Notes under the pieces: model-generated
Told to the model about the DNA's origin: nothing
The model's input: only the letters and a program-made list of their open reading frames with translations
The model's database searches: none
Assembly (NCBI GenBank): GCA_030446625.1
Contig: JAUJMY010000009.1
Coordinates: 1-59,610 of the forward strand
From: Gaiellaceae bacterium
GTDB taxonomy: Bacteria; Actinomycetota; Thermoleophilia; Gaiellales; Gaiellaceae
Length of the DNA stretch: 59,610 bases
Direction: 5' to 3'
Made by a program: the position numbers and the translations under genes
Shown: positions 11,625-19,696 of the stretch, one piece after another
Position numbering within the stretch: the first letter of the stretch is position 1
Layout: each line of letters starts with the position of its first letter

Positions 11625-12919
11625 TCCGCGCGGCGGAGCTGATCCAGCGGAAACGCGACGGCGCGGAGCTGCGTGCGGAGGAGCTGGCGGAACTCGTGCT
11701 CGCGTACGCGCGCGACGAGGTGCCGGACTACCAGATGGCGGCGTTCCTGATGGCGGTCTACTTCCGCGGGCTCAGCAGCGCCGAGACGTTCGCGCTCACG
11801 GACGCCATGATCCGCAGCGGCGAGACGATCGACCTCCGCGCGGAGCTCGGGCGGAAGGTGGTCGACAAGCACTCCACGGGCGGCGTCGGCGACAAAACGT
11901 CGCTCGCCGTCGCGCCGCTCGTCGCAGCGTGCGGCGTGCCGGTGGGGAAGATGAGCGGCCGCGGACTCGGGCACACGGGCGGCACGCTCGACAAGCTCGA
12001 GTCGATCCCGGGGCTCCGCGTCGAGCTCTCGCACGAGGAGTTCGTCGCGCAGGTGAAGGAGGTCGGCTGCGCGATCATCGGGCAGACTGCAGACCTCGTT
12101 CCGGCCGACAAGCGGCTCTACGGGCTGCGCGACGTGACGGCGACGGTCGACGAGCTGTCGCTGATCGCCGCGAGCATCATGTCGAAGAAGCTCGCGGCCG
12201 GAGCCGACGCGATCGTGCTCGACGTGAAGGTGGGGGACGGCGCGTTCATGAAGTCGCTCGACGACGCACGCGAGCTCGCCGAGACGATGCTCGAGCTCGG
12301 CAAGCGCGCCGGGCGCGAGGTCGTCTGCGTCCTGACGGACATGGACCAGCCGCTCGGGCACGCGGTCGGCAACGCGCTCGAGGTGCGCGAGGCCGTGGCG
12401 ACGCTCCGCGGCGAAGGACCCGGTGACTTCCACGAGCTCGTCCTGTCGTCCGCCGCGCACCTGCTCGCCCTTTCGGACCTCGACGTGGACGAGGCGGAGG
12501 GGCGCCGTCGCGCCGAAACCGCGATCGGGGACGGCTCGGCGCTGGCGACGTACGAGCGGTGGATCCGCGCGCAGGGCGGCGATCCTGACGAGGACGCGCT
12601 GCCGGCCGCCGCCACCGTCCGCGCCGTTGCCGCACCGCGCGACGGGTACGTGACGGCGATCGGCGCCGTTCGCGTCGGTGTCGCTGCGTTGCGCCTGGGC
12701 GCGGGCCGGGCGACGAAAGACGACCTCCTCGACCACGGCGTGGGCGTCGTCTGCCGCGCGAAGCGCGGCGATCGCGTTTCGACGGGGGAGCTGCTCGCAG
12801 AGGTGCACGCCGGCAGCGACGAGGACGCCGCCGCCGCGGGCGAAGCCGTGACCGCGGCTTACACGATCGGAGACGAGCCGCCGCCACCGCGGCCGATCGT
12901 CCTCGACGTCCTCGCCTAG
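11621..12919 (+). CDS. deoA: Thymidine/pyrimidine-nucleoside phosphorylase
   Basis: This 432-residue enzyme cleaves pyrimidine nucleosides with phosphate to give the base plus (deoxy)ribose 1-phosphate, the substrate of DeoB. It opens MIRAAELIQRKRDGAEL and carries the phosphate-binding HSTGGVGDKTSL motif (about residues 83-94), KMSGRGLGHTGGTLDKLES and a C-terminal barrel-sandwich domain. Start GTG 11621 overlaps the preceding stop (GTGA). Its TAG stop shares the tetranucleotide CTAG with the stop of the convergent gene. Confidence 0.95.
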   Translation: MIRAAELIQRKRDGAELRAEELAELVLAYARDEVPDYQMAAFLMAVYFRGLSSAETFALTDAMIRSGETIDLRAELGRKVVDKHSTGGVGDKTSLAVAPLVAACGVPVGKMSGRGLGHTGGTLDKLESIPGLRVELSHEEFVAQVKEVGCAIIGQTADLVPADKRLYGLRDVTATVDELSLIAASIMSKKLAAGADAIVLDVKVGDGAFMKSLDDARELAETMLELGKRAGREVVCVLTDMDQPLGHAVGNALEVREAVATLRGEGPGDFHELVLSSAAHLLALSDLDVDEAEGRRRAETAIGDGSALATYERWIRAQGGDPDEDALPAAATVRAVAAPRDGYVTAIGAVRVGVAALRLGAGRATKDDLLDHGVGVVCRAKRGDRVSTGELLAEVHAGSDEDAAAAGEAVTAAYTIGDEPPPPRPIVLDVLA

Positions 12920-13647
12920 GACGCGACAGCGCGCAGCTGGGGCTCGACCGTCGCGGCGAGCTCGACATCCGCGGCCTCTCGCAGGAGCACGTCGACGGCC
13001 GCTGCCAGCGCGCGCCGCAGCTCGTCCGCCTCGAGCGTGCCGACCAGAGCGGCGGCCCCCCGCGAACGGACGTCCTCGGGAAGCTCATCGAAGCCTCTTC
13101 CGTACGCCGTCCGCAGGTCACGACGCAGGCACGCGAGCGTCAGCGCCGTGTCGCGCAGCCCGCTGATCATGTGCTCGGCCTCCCACCAGCGGCGGCGCTC
13201 GATCGAGACGTATGCGTGGCGCGCGTACACGACGCCCCAGCCGAAGAGATCGGCCGCGGAGGGCGGTGCCGGATAATCGACCTTGCGCGTGCCGAAGAGG
13301 AGCTTGAACCGCGGGCTTCCCTGACGGAAGTTCTCGAGTGCGGAGAACGACAGGTCGACCTGCAGCAAGCGCGGGAGCAGGAAGACGCGGTACGTCGTGC
13401 CGCGCACGACGAGGTCGAGCAGCGTCACGGCGTCGAACTGCTCGGCCATCGCGCGAGTCCAGTCGTCGAGCACCTCCGTCACGGTCACGCCGTCCACGAC
13501 GCCGAATGTGAAGTCCAAGTCGGACCAGCGGTCGCCGGCCCCGAGCGCGAGCGAGCCGACGATCGCGGCAGCCCCAATTCGCTCGTCCGCCTCCGCCAGC
13601 TCGACGAGCCGGTCGCCGACGCGGTCCCGCTCCTCGACCGTGAACAT
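12916..13647 (-). CDS. Nucleotidyltransferase-fold protein
   Basis: This 243-residue protein starts at ATG 13647. Near residues 27-42 it has the Pol-beta-type nucleotidyltransferase signature, VGSLALGAGDRWSDLDF (GS...D-x-D). The helical remainder resembles kanamycin/aminoglycoside nucleotidyltransferase-like proteins, but the substrate cannot be named. It is divergent from fpg with a 30-bp shared promoter space and convergent with deoA; the two TAG stops share CTAG at 12916-12919. Confidence 0.7.
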   Translation of the reverse strand: MFTVEERDRVGDRLVELAEADERIGAAAIVGSLALGAGDRWSDLDFTFGVVDGVTVTEVLDDWTRAMAEQFDAVTLLDLVVRGTTYRVFLLPRLLQVDLSFSALENFRQGSPRFKLLFGTRKVDYPAPPSAADLFGWGVVYARHAYVSIERRRWWEAEHMISGLRDTALTLACLRRDLRTAYGRGFDELPEDVRSRGAAALVGTLEADELRRALAAAVDVLLREAADVELAATVEPQLRAVAS

Positions 13648-13677
13648 GCCGGAATTATCCGTGGCTAGGCTGGCCGC
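13648..13677. promoter_or_regulatory. Divergent leaderless promoters of the nucleotidyltransferase gene and fpg
   Basis: On the minus strand GATAAT (13654-13659) lies six bases before the ATG at 13647. On the plus strand TAGGCT (13666-13671) lies six bases before the ATG at 13678. Both -10-like elements fit in a 30-bp gap, leaving no room for leaders or ribosome binding sites. Confidence 0.5.
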
Positions 13678-14517
13678 ATGCCCGAGCTGCCCGAGGTCGA
13701 GACGGTGCGGCGGCGCCTCGAGCCCGCGCTCGTCGGCCGCAGCTTCGCCCGCGTCGAGATCCGCGACGCACGTCTCGTCCGCCCGCTCGAGCCCGCGCAG
13801 GTGGCCGGCGAGCTCGAGGGGGAGCGAGTCGCGAGCGTCGACAGGCGCGGCAAGTACCTGATCTTTCGGTTCGAGAGCGGTCGTGTTCTCCTGGTTCACC
13901 TCCGGATGACGGGGAGCTTCCGCCACGCGCCGCGCGCCGACGCCGTGACGGACGCGCACGAGCGCGCTGTTGTCAAACTAGACGACGGATCGGACGTCGC
14001 CTACCGCGACGTCCGCCGCTTCGGCACCTGGCTTCTCCTCGAGCCCGAGGAGGTCGACGGCTACCTCGCCGAGCGCCTCGGTGACGAGCCGCTCGAGCGA
14101 CGGTTCACGGCTCGCAGCCTCGCGGAGCGGCTTGCCGGGCGGCGCGCGCCCGTCAAGGCGGCGCTGCTCGACCAGCGCGCGCTCGCCGGGCTCGGGAACA
14201 TCTACGTCGACGAGGCGCTCTGGCGTGCGCGGATCCACCCGCTCCGGCCGGCACGCCAGCTCGGCGACGACGAGCTGCGCCGCCTCCACCGCGCGATTCG
14301 GGACGTCCTGCGCGCGGGCATCGCGCGACAGGGCGCGACGCTGCGCGACTACCGCACGCCGGACGGCGGCCGAGGACGCATGCAGCGGGCGTTCAGGGTG
14401 TACGGGCGGACGGACGCGCCGTGCGACCGCTGCGGGACGCCGATCGAGAAGACGCGCGCGGGCGGCCGCGGCACGTGGTACTGCCCGACGTGCCAGCCGA
14501 TCTTCCCTCGCGATTGA
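13678..14517 (+). CDS. mutM: Formamidopyrimidine-DNA glycosylase
   Basis: This 279-residue base-excision repair enzyme removes oxidised purines such as 8-oxoguanine and nicks the strand. It starts MPELPEVETVRRRL, with the catalytic Pro2 and Glu3. It also has DRRGKYL (conserved Lys near 60), VHLRMTGSF, a helix-two-turn-helix region around GLGNIYVDEALW and a C-terminal zinc finger, CDRCG...WYCPTCQ. All the active-site landmarks of a functional Fpg are present. Confidence 0.97.
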   Translation: MPELPEVETVRRRLEPALVGRSFARVEIRDARLVRPLEPAQVAGELEGERVASVDRRGKYLIFRFESGRVLLVHLRMTGSFRHAPRADAVTDAHERAVVKLDDGSDVAYRDVRRFGTWLLLEPEEVDGYLAERLGDEPLERRFTARSLAERLAGRRAPVKAALLDQRALAGLGNIYVDEALWRARIHPLRPARQLGDDELRRLHRAIRDVLRAGIARQGATLRDYRTPDGGRGRMQRAFRVYGRTDAPCDRCGTPIEKTRAGGRGTWYCPTCQPIFPRD

Positions 14518-14518
14518 G

Positions 14519-14773
14519 CTAGGCGGCCAGCCGCTCGTCGAGCTGGCCACTGCGGTCGAGCTTCCAGAGCTCCGTGTACCCGCCGATGGGATCGCCGTCG
14601 ATGACGATCTGCGGGACGGTCCAGCCGCCCGTCAACTCGTGCAGCTTCTGCCGGAAGGCAGAATCCTCGTCGAGCCGGATCTCGTCGTACGGGATCCCTT
14701 TTGCGTCGAGCAGCGCCTTCGCGCGGACGCAGAAGCCGCACCAGCGCGTCGAGTACACCTGGATCTTGGACAT
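14519..14773 (-). CDS. Glutaredoxin-like thiol reductase
   Basis: This 84-residue thioredoxin-fold protein has MSKIQVYSTRWCGFC at the N-terminus, giving a CGFC redox pair (residues 12-15), then a TVPQIVIDG cis-proline motif and GGYTELWKL. This fits a class I glutaredoxin (GrxC-like) or a mycoredoxin. It is convergent with fpg. Upstream on the minus strand, TACAAC lies six bases before the ATG, again a leaderless-type layout. Confidence 0.85.
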   Translation of the reverse strand: MSKIQVYSTRWCGFCVRAKALLDAKGIPYDEIRLDEDSAFRQKLHELTGGWTVPQIVIDGDPIGGYTELWKLDRSGQLDERLAA

Positions 14774-14826
14774 ACCCGAGTTGTAACGCATAAGGCGGCC
14801 GACCGGTTCCCGGCTGACGCCGAAAC

Positions 14827-14839
14827 TAGACTCGGCGCA
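14827..14839 (+). promoter_or_regulatory. Leaderless -10 element of recO
   Basis: TAGACT at 14827-14832 is followed by seven bases and the GTG start of recO at 14840. No ribosome binding site is seen. Confidence 0.45.
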
Positions 14840-15583
14840 GTGGCCGGCAGGAGCTACAAGACCCAGGCCGTCGTCCTTCGCTCGATGCGGCTCGGCGAGG
14901 CGGACCGCGTGCTTCACCTCTACACGCTCGACCGCGGGCGCGTCGGCGCCGTGGCCAAGGGGATCCGCCGCACGAAGTCGCGCTTCGGCGCGCGGCTCGA
15001 GCCGCTCTCGCACGTCGAGCTCCTGCTCCACCAGGGCGGCGGCGAGCTCCAGACGGTGACCGGCGTCGACCTCGTGCGCCCGCACAGCGCGGCCCGCGAC
15101 GACCCGTACCGGCTCGGCGTGGGGCTCGTCGGGCTCGAGGCGATGCTGCGCCTCTTCAGCGAGCAGGAGGCGAATCCACGCGGGTTCGAGGCGCTGACGC
15201 GCTTCCTCGACCTCGTCGACGAGCTCCCGACGCGCGCGCCGGCGCGGCCGGCGCTCGACCCGCTCGCGCTCGCGTTCCAGCTCAAGCTCCTGTGGCTCGC
15301 CGGGTACCTGCCACACCTGGGCGCGTGCGCCGAGTGCGGCGAGCGGGAGCCGCTCGTCGCCTACCTGCCGCGCGCGGGCGGCGGCGTCTGCCGCGGCTGC
15401 GCCTCCGGAGGTCTCGCGGTGTCGCCCGGCGGCTTCGCAGCGATCGACGCGCTGCTGCGGAGCCCGCTCGCGGACGCGGGCGCACTCGGACTCACAGAGC
15501 GCGACGCGCGCGAGACGCTCCAGGTGATCGCCTCATCGTACGAGTACCACGGAGGCTTCCGCCTCCGCACGCTCTCCGCCTGA
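14840..15583 (+). CDS. recO: DNA repair protein RecO
   Basis: This 247-residue protein begins with an OB-fold domain (YKTQAVVLRSMRLGEADRVL). A helical domain follows, and then a zinc site: CAECG near residues 157-161 and CRGCA near 181-185. RecO loads RecA onto SSB-coated single strands with RecR in the RecFOR pathway. GTG 14840 directly precedes the conserved YKTQAVVL start. It ends just before the convergent glycyl-tRNA synthetase gene. Confidence 0.93.
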   Translation: MAGRSYKTQAVVLRSMRLGEADRVLHLYTLDRGRVGAVAKGIRRTKSRFGARLEPLSHVELLLHQGGGELQTVTGVDLVRPHSAARDDPYRLGVGLVGLEAMLRLFSEQEANPRGFEALTRFLDLVDELPTRAPARPALDPLALAFQLKLLWLAGYLPHLGACAECGEREPLVAYLPRAGGGVCRGCASGGLAVSPGGFAAIDALLRSPLADAGALGLTERDARETLQVIASSYEYHGGFRLRTLSA

Positions 15584-15587
15584 GCCT

Positions 15588-16958
15588 TTACGCGGCCTTC
15601 GGCGTCCGCCACGGCCGTGCGAGCGCGTCGCCGAGGTACGACGCGACCTGCGGCAGCGAGACGCGCTCCTGCGCGAGGGAGTCGCGGTCGCGGATCGTCA
15701 CCGTGTCGTCCTCCAGCGTCTGCTCGTCGATCGTGAACGCGAACGGCGTTCCGATCTCGTCCTGCCGCCGGTAGCGCCGGCCGATCGCGCCGCTGTCGTC
15801 GTACTCGACGCTGAAGCTCCGCCGCAGGTCCTCGTAGAGCCGCCTCGCGCGGGTCACCATCCCGTCGTCCTTGCCGATCAGCGGCAGGACGGCCGCCTTG
15901 ACCGGCGCGACCTGCGGATGGAGACGCAGCACGGTGCGGTCGCGCTCGCCCACCACCTCCTCGTCGTACGCGTCGACGAGCAGCGCGACGACGATGCGCT
16001 CCACGCTCACCGCCGGCTCGATCACGTGCGGGACGTAGCGCTCCCCATCCGGGCCGACGTACTCGAGCTTCGTCGTCGAGTACTCGGTGTGCCGCGTGAG
16101 GTCGAAGTCTCCCCGGTTCGCGACGCCCTCGAGCTCGGACCAGCCGATCGGGTACAGGTACTCGATGTCGCTCGTGCCGCGCGAGTAGTGCGAGCGCTCC
16201 TCGGGACCGTGCTCGCGCACGCGCAGGTGGCTCTCACGGAGGCCGTGCTCGAGGTACCAGCGCAGCCGCTCGTCGATCCAGTAGCGGTACCACCGCTCGG
16301 CGTCGTCCGGCGGGACGAAGAACTCCATCTCCATCTGCTCGAACTCGCGCACGCGGAAGAGGAAGTTGCCGGGCGTGATCTCGTTCCGGAACGACTTGCC
16401 GATCTGCGCGATGCCGAACGGCGGGCGCCGGCGCGCGATCTGGAGCACGTTCTTGAAGTTGACGAAGATGCCCTGCGCGGTCTCCGGACGGAGGTACGCG
16501 CGCGCTCCCTCGTTTTGAACCGGCCCGACGGTCGTCTCGAACATCAGGTTGAACTGGCGCGGCTCGGTGAGGTCACAGTCGCTCGTCTCGCCGGGCTTCT
16601 TGCTCGGCTTCCGACCGCACTGCGCGTCCTCGAGCTTGTCGGCGCGGAAGCGCAGCTTGCACGTCCGGCAGTCGACGAGCGGGTCGCTGAACCCCTCGAC
16701 GTGCCCCGACGCCTCCCACACGCGCGGGTGGAGGATCACCGCGGAGTCGATGGCGACGATGTCTTCGCGCTGCTGGACCAGCGCGTCGAACCAGCGGCTC
16801 TTGACGTTGTTCTTCAGCAGGACGCCGTAGTGCCCGTAGTCGTACGTCGAGCCGAGGCCGCCGTAGATCTCGGACGACGGGAAGACGAACCCCCGGCGAC
16901 GGCAGAGCGAGACGATCTTGTCCATCGTCACGGTCTCCGGCTGCGCGCGGTCTGCCAC
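15588..16958 (-). CDS. glyS: Glycyl-tRNA synthetase (single-chain class II)
   Basis: This 456-residue enzyme charges tRNA-Gly. It begins, after a GTG start, with TMDKIVSLCRRRGFVFPSSEIYGGL. It contains a zinc-type cysteine set (CRTC ... C ... C near residues 100-130), motif 2 (FRNEITPGNFLFRVREFEQME) and motif 3 region (EPAVSVERIV), and the C-terminal anticodon-binding domain with APVKAAVLPL. The single-chain dimeric type is usual for Actinobacteria. The glyS start and the protease start face away from each other across 107 bases that hold no gene. Confidence 0.96.
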   Translation of the reverse strand: MADRAQPETVTMDKIVSLCRRRGFVFPSSEIYGGLGSTYDYGHYGVLLKNNVKSRWFDALVQQREDIVAIDSAVILHPRVWEASGHVEGFSDPLVDCRTCKLRFRADKLEDAQCGRKPSKKPGETSDCDLTEPRQFNLMFETTVGPVQNEGARAYLRPETAQGIFVNFKNVLQIARRRPPFGIAQIGKSFRNEITPGNFLFRVREFEQMEMEFFVPPDDAERWYRYWIDERLRWYLEHGLRESHLRVREHGPEERSHYSRGTSDIEYLYPIGWSELEGVANRGDFDLTRHTEYSTTKLEYVGPDGERYVPHVIEPAVSVERIVVALLVDAYDEEVVGERDRTVLRLHPQVAPVKAAVLPLIGKDDGMVTRARRLYEDLRRSFSVEYDDSGAIGRRYRRQDEIGTPFAFTIDEQTLEDDTVTIRDRDSLAQERVSLPQVASYLGDALARPWRTPKAA

Positions 16959-17065
16959 GGGTCGAGACGTTATCGCCTGCGTCTGCGGTGCTTCGGACGG
17001 CGCGCAACACGAGGACCAACGACGCTTAACCCGCGCGAAACGCGCGCGTCGGCACTCTGTCCGGT

Positions 17066-18154
17066 GTGAGACGCGTACTCGCTTCGGCCGCCGCGCTCTT
17101 CGTTGCCGCAGTGCTCGGAGGTGTCGCGGCCGTCGGCATCTGGGAAGCCGCGGACGATCGTGACGCCGCGCCTGCGGCTCCCGGCAGCCCCGTCGGCTCC
17201 GCTGAGGCGGGCTCGATCGCGGCGGTGTACCGCGAGACGGTGGACGCGGTCGTCGAGGTGAGCGCGCGGCAGGCGCCGACCGAGGAGGAGGACGACGACG
17301 AACGGCCCGCGCCGCAGCCGTTCCCCTTCGGCTCGCCGCCCGACGCGCGCGCGAGCGGCAGCGGGTTCGTCATCGGCGAGCGCCACGTCGTCACGAACCA
17401 GCACGTCGTCGGTGACGCGGAGCGGGCGGAGGTCACGCTCCACGACGGAAGCAAGCTCGACGCGCGCGTCGTCGGCGTCGACGCGTCGACGGACGTCGCT
17501 CTCCTGGAGGTGGAGGAAGTTCCGGACGGCGTCGAGCCGCTCGAGTTGCGCTCGTCGCGGACGCTGGAGATCGGCGACCCCGTGCTCGCGATCGGCAGCC
17601 CCTTCGGGCTCCAGGGGACGGTGACCTCGGGGATCGTCAGCGGCCTCGACCGGACGATCGAGGCACCCGACGGCTACGCGATCGACGGCGTGATCCAGAC
17701 GGACGCGGCGCTCAACCGCGGCAACTCGGGCGGGCCGCTGCTCGACGGCGCGGGACGCGTCGTCGGCATGAACACGCAGATCGCGAGCGAGAGCGGCGGC
17801 AACAACGGGGTCGGCTATGCGGTGCCCGCGGAGACGATCCGCGACGTCGTGGAGCAGCTGCGCGAGGACGGCGAGGTCCGGCGCGCCTTCCTCGGCGTGC
17901 GGATCGACGATGCCGAGGACGGCGGCGCGCGGATCGCCAGCGTCTCCAACGGCAGCCCTGCCGCGAGAGCGGGAGTCCGCACCGGCGACGTCGTGACTCG
18001 TGCCGGCGAAGAGACGGTGCGAGCCGCTGCAGATCTGCGCCGCGCCGTCACGAGCCGCGAGCCCGGCGACGAGCTCGAGCTCGAGCTCCGGCGCGGCGGC
18101 GAGTCGCGCACCGTGACCGTCGAGCTCGGCGCGCGCCCGGCAGCCTCCGACTAG
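17066..18154 (+). CDS. HtrA/DegP-like trypsin-type serine protease with PDZ domain
   Basis: This 362-residue envelope protease has a short basic N-terminus (RR), one hydrophobic signal-anchor (about residues 4-28), an acidic low-complexity linker with EEEDDDE, and an S1C catalytic domain with the full triad: NQHVV (His), DVALLEV (Asp) and NRGNSGGPL (Ser). One C-terminal PDZ domain (about 265-355) follows. It should act outside the membrane in protein quality control or signalling. The start is GTG 17066. Confidence 0.92.
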   Translation: MRRVLASAAALFVAAVLGGVAAVGIWEAADDRDAAPAAPGSPVGSAEAGSIAAVYRETVDAVVEVSARQAPTEEEDDDERPAPQPFPFGSPPDARASGSGFVIGERHVVTNQHVVGDAERAEVTLHDGSKLDARVVGVDASTDVALLEVEEVPDGVEPLELRSSRTLEIGDPVLAIGSPFGLQGTVTSGIVSGLDRTIEAPDGYAIDGVIQTDAALNRGNSGGPLLDGAGRVVGMNTQIASESGGNNGVGYAVPAETIRDVVEQLREDGEVRRAFLGVRIDDAEDGGARIASVSNGSPAARAGVRTGDVVTRAGEETVRAAADLRRAVTSREPGDELELELRRGGESRTVTVELGARPAASD

Positions 18155-18168
18155 GGCACGGGCTTCGT

Positions 18169-18180
18169 CACAATGGGCGC
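18169..18180 (+). promoter_or_regulatory. Leaderless -10 element of the PPDK regulator gene
   Basis: CACAAT at 18169-18174 is followed by GGGCGC and the GTG start at 18181. The spacing is the same six bases seen at several other starts here. Confidence 0.4.
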
Positions 18181-19011
18181 GTGGCCGTCCATGCCGTCGA
18201 GCTCCACGTCGTCTCCGACTCGACGGGCGAGACGGCGGCCCGGCTCGTAGCGGCGCTCGAGGCTCAGTTCCCGGATCAGCCGTTCGTCGAGGTCCGGCAC
18301 CCGCGAATCGAAGCCGAGGCCGACCTCGCGCAGGCGGTGGCACGGGCACGCGGCCGGCCGGCAGTGATCGTCTACACGCTCGTGAAGCCGGAGTGGCGCG
18401 ACGCGATGCGCTCCCTGTGCCGGCGCGCGCGCGTGCACTACGTCGACCTCCTCGGCCAGCCGATCGAGTCGGTGCGGCGCGTGTCGGGGATGGCGGCCAG
18501 CATGACGCCCGGCGCGCGGCCGGCCCTGAACGAGACGTACTTCCGCCGCATGGAGGCGATCGAGTTCGCGGTGAAGTTCGACGACGGCCTCGGCAGCGGG
18601 CTCGAGGAGGCGGACATCGTCCTCGTGGGTGTCTCCCGCACGTCGAAGACGCCGCTCTCGATCTACCTCGGCTACCTCGGGTACAAGACGGCGAACGTCC
18701 CGATCGTGAAGGGGATCGAGGCGCCGCCGGAGCTCTTCGCGCTCGACCAGACGAAGGTCGTCGGGCTCACGATCGACGCCGCCCGGCTCGCGGAGATCCG
18801 GCAGGCGCGCGTCCGGAACCTCGGCGCGCCGAACCGCAACTACGCGGAGCTGCTCCAGATCTACGAGGAGCTCGACGAGGCCGCGGCCGTGCACAGGCGC
18901 CTCGGCTGCCCCGTGATTGAGGTCTCGGAGCTCTCGATCGAGGAGACGGCACACCGGATCGTCCGCCTCGTCGAGCAGCGGCGCGAGGCTGCCGCCGCCG
19001 CCGCGTCATGA
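18181..19011 (+). CDS. ppsR: Pyruvate, phosphate dikinase regulatory protein (PpsR/DUF299 family)
   Basis: This 276-residue bifunctional ADP-dependent kinase/Pi-dependent phosphorylase switches PPDK (or PEP synthase) off and on by modifying a Thr next to the catalytic His. It starts AVHAVELHVVSDSTGETAARL, and its central P-loop is VGVSRTSKTPLS (near residue 149). The probable target, ppdK, is 3.6 kb downstream and carries the expected Thr-x-His motif. The stop overlaps the next start (ATGA). Confidence 0.93.
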   Translation: MAVHAVELHVVSDSTGETAARLVAALEAQFPDQPFVEVRHPRIEAEADLAQAVARARGRPAVIVYTLVKPEWRDAMRSLCRRARVHYVDLLGQPIESVRRVSGMAASMTPGARPALNETYFRRMEAIEFAVKFDDGLGSGLEEADIVLVGVSRTSKTPLSIYLGYLGYKTANVPIVKGIEAPPELFALDQTKVVGLTIDAARLAEIRQARVRNLGAPNRNYAELLQIYEELDEAAAVHRRLGCPVIEVSELSIEETAHRIVRLVEQRREAAAAAAS

Positions 19012-19178
19012 GCGCGCTGAGCGAGAAGGGCCCTGTGCCGGCGCGCCATTGGGTGCTGTGGTCGACGATCCACGGCGCGGCGCTGCTCGTCTTCTACGTG
19101 CTCCTCACGCCGATCTGGCTCGGCATCCGCGCCGCGGCGTGGCTCGCCGAGCTACGCGCTCGCGCAGCGCGCGAGTGA
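19008..19178 (+). CDS. Small membrane protein (56 residues)
   Basis: ATG 19008 lies inside the ppsR stop (ATGA). The 56-residue product has a polar start (MSALSEKGPVPARHW), one hydrophobic helix (about residues 20-45) and a charged arginine-rich end. Its own stop overlaps the next GTG (GTGA), so it is sandwiched in a coupled run, which argues that it is real. It is not recognised. Confidence 0.6.
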   Translation: MSALSEKGPVPARHWVLWSTIHGAALLVFYVLLTPIWLGIRAAAWLAELRARAARE

Positions 19179-19696
19179 GGCGCGTCGCCGTCACCGCGGC
19201 GCTCGCGGTCGCCGTGTTCCTCGTCGCGGCCGCACTCACCCTTGACCGTGGATTCGGCGTGTTCGTGCTCTTCTGGCTGGTCTTATCGCTCCTGGTCGCG
19301 GCGCTGCTCGCGGCGGCGACGTGGGCGGCGACGTGGCGGCGGCGATGGTTCGACCGGCTCACGCTCGTGGCCGTCTCCTGGCTCGCGCTCGTGCTCACGG
19401 CCGTCACCGTCGCGGTGCCGCAGACCGCGGCGGGTCGTGCCGAGGCGCGCAGCCTCGGCTTCGGGTACCCGCTGCACTTCGCTCAGTCGGACATGTCCTT
19501 CTTCACGCCGCCCTCGTATCCGCAGGCGTATCGGTTCAACCCGTGGGAGAACCCGACTCACTTCGACGGCGTCCGCTTCGCGCTCTCGACGCTCCTCGTG
19601 TACGGGGCGCTCCTCGCGTTCCTCGCGCTCGGCGCGCGGGTCGCACACACGGCCTACGCCGCCCGCAGCGTTCGCAGCGCCGGCCCGAGCGCCTGA
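19175..19696 (+). CDS. Hypothetical membrane protein with four helices
   Basis: This 173-residue protein starts at GTG 19175 in a GTGA overlap. It has hydrophobic segments near residues 4-22, 28-50, 63-82 and 138-158. An extracytoplasmic-type stretch rich in aromatic residues (HFAQSDMSFFTPPSYPQAYRF) lies between helices 3 and 4. No family is recognised. Its 3' end overlaps the convergent LigD-type gene by 43 bases. Confidence 0.65.
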   Translation: MRRVAVTAALAVAVFLVAAALTLDRGFGVFVLFWLVLSLLVAALLAAATWAATWRRRWFDRLTLVAVSWLALVLTAVTVAVPQTAAGRAEARSLGFGYPLHFAQSDMSFFTPPSYPQAYRFNPWENPTHFDGVRFALSTLLVYGALLAFLALGARVAHTAYAARSVRSAGPSA